Part shown: positions 5,018-5,471 of the stretch, piece by piece
Numbering within the stretch: position 1 is the stretch's first letter
Layout: every line of letters starts with the position of its first letter
Assembly: GCA_021828635.1 (NCBI GenBank)
Contig: JAJZEJ010000592.1
Location: 1-5,471 of the forward strand
From: Chloroflexota bacterium
GTDB taxonomy: Bacteria; Chloroflexota; Ktedonobacteria; Ktedonobacterales; Ktedonobacteraceae
Reading direction: 5' to 3'
Length of the DNA stretch: 5,471 bases
Notes under the pieces: generated by a model
The model's input: the letters and a program-made list of their open reading frames with translations, nothing else
Told to the model about the DNA's origin: nothing
The model's database searches: none
Program-made: the position numbers and the translations under genes

Positions 5018-5471
5018 TTAGTTCAAAGATTGGGTGTAGCCAATGACATCGGTGCCACCCTGGTCGCCGTGATAGTTGAAGTACATCGGGCGTTCAGCCA
5101 CAATCGCAGCGTTGTTGCCAAGTGCCTGCACAATCATGGAGACGGAGAACGAATTCGTACCCTGGTTGTTGTAGGCCGAGGCAATCGGCGTTACTAACGT
5201 GTTAATGGGTACCGTGAAACGGCTGTGTGCCTTCACCAGGTATTGCGTCTCCGAGACATAGGTATCGAAGAAGAGCGTTACCGCAACCGTTTCATCGTTC
5301 TGTGTAGGATTCTGCACGGTTAGATACTCCTCGAACGTATTGGCGGTATAGCCTTCGGCAAAGGAGAAGGTATTTTGCGCGGCAGGTCCAGGCTCGCCTA
5401 CAGCCTCGGTGGCACCAGAAAGATGGTTAGGACCGTAGTGGAAGTACATCAGACGCTCAGCTACGATGGGC
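5018..5471 (-). CDS. secreted/surface repeat protein, C-terminal part
   Basis: The frame is open from the window's right edge to the TAA at 5018-5020, so the N-terminus is missing. The ATG at 5447-5449 is not the start, because the codons before it encode PIVAERL, part of the repeat. The visible 150 residues contain one full repeat and the start of the next. PIVAERLMYFHY recurs 121 residues later as AIVAERPMYFNY, with FSFAEGYT, FEEYLTVQNP, VAVTLFF and SRFTVPIN between them. The pattern is familiar from cell-surface proteins of Ktedonobacteria and other Chloroflexota and suggests tandem beta-sandwich domains. No catalytic motif, membrane anchor or sorting signal is seen at the C-terminus (IGYTQSLN). 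Function is unknown; adhesion or an S-layer/wall-associated structural role is a guess from the repeat architecture. Confidence 0.75.
   Translation of the reverse strand, partial: PIVAERLMYFHYGPNHLSGATEAVGEPGPAAQNTFSFAEGYTANTFEEYLTVQNPTQNDETVAVTLFFDTYVSETQYLVKAHSRFTVPINTLVTPIASAYNNQGTNSFSVSMIVQALGNNAAIVAERPMYFNYHGDQGGTDVIGYTQSLN

Noticed and set aside
5447..5449. ATG as the start of the C-terminal repeat protein
   Set aside because: Codons upstream in frame encode IVAERL, matching the repeat motif before the second MYF, so the gene continues past the window edge.

Overview
The window looks like ordinary chromosome of a Ktedonobacteria-type Chloroflexota (Ktedonobacter/Dictyobacter-like). This is inferred from three things: the secreted repeat protein with 'IVAER-MYF' and 'FAEGYT-FEEYLT-QNP' motifs, the Asp-box surface protein, and a WecA/TagO-type transferase next to prmC. 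Base composition is moderate. No sequence search was possible, so the taxonomic call is tentative. There is no sign of phage, plasmid, CRISPR, tRNA or rRNA.

Layout, left to right. (1) Positions 2-613, plus strand: the C-terminal end of a large Asp-box/beta-propeller (sialidase-fold) surface protein with an S/G/N/T/P-rich insertion. (2) Positions 629-714: a very strong 31-bp inverted repeat between two convergent genes. (3) Positions 728-2059, minus: a polytopic membrane polyprenyl-phosphate sugar-1-phosphate transferase of the MraY/WecA/TagO family. (4) Positions 2243-3130, minus: prmC, the release-factor glutamine methyltransferase. (5) Positions 3165-3557, minus: a DUF2203 protein, 34 bp upstream of prmC and almost certainly co-transcribed with it. 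(6) Positions 3703-4746, minus: a secreted glycoside hydrolase resembling family 99 (endo-alpha-mannosidase). (7) Positions 4747-5017: an AT-rich leader plus another inverted-repeat element. (8) Positions 5018-5471, minus: the C-terminal end of a secreted repeat protein that runs off the window.

The genes divide into a housekeeping block (DUF2203-prmC, then the WecA-like gene, probably with its own promoter) and flanking cell-surface or secreted proteins (propeller, GH99-like hydrolase, repeat protein). The prmC/WecA pairing resembles the widespread prfA-prmC-sua5-wecA neighbourhood, but prfA and sua5 are missing here.

The most interesting signal is not a gene. Three intergenic spots (629-714, 3140-3163, 4914-5001) carry five copies of a 23-24-nt module: the tetranucleotide GTAG followed by an imperfect ~20-nt palindrome. 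This is the hallmark of REP elements mobilised by RAYT (Y1-type) transposases. The copies occur head-to-head, solo and tail-to-tail, and their palindromes differ partly by paired (compensatory) changes.
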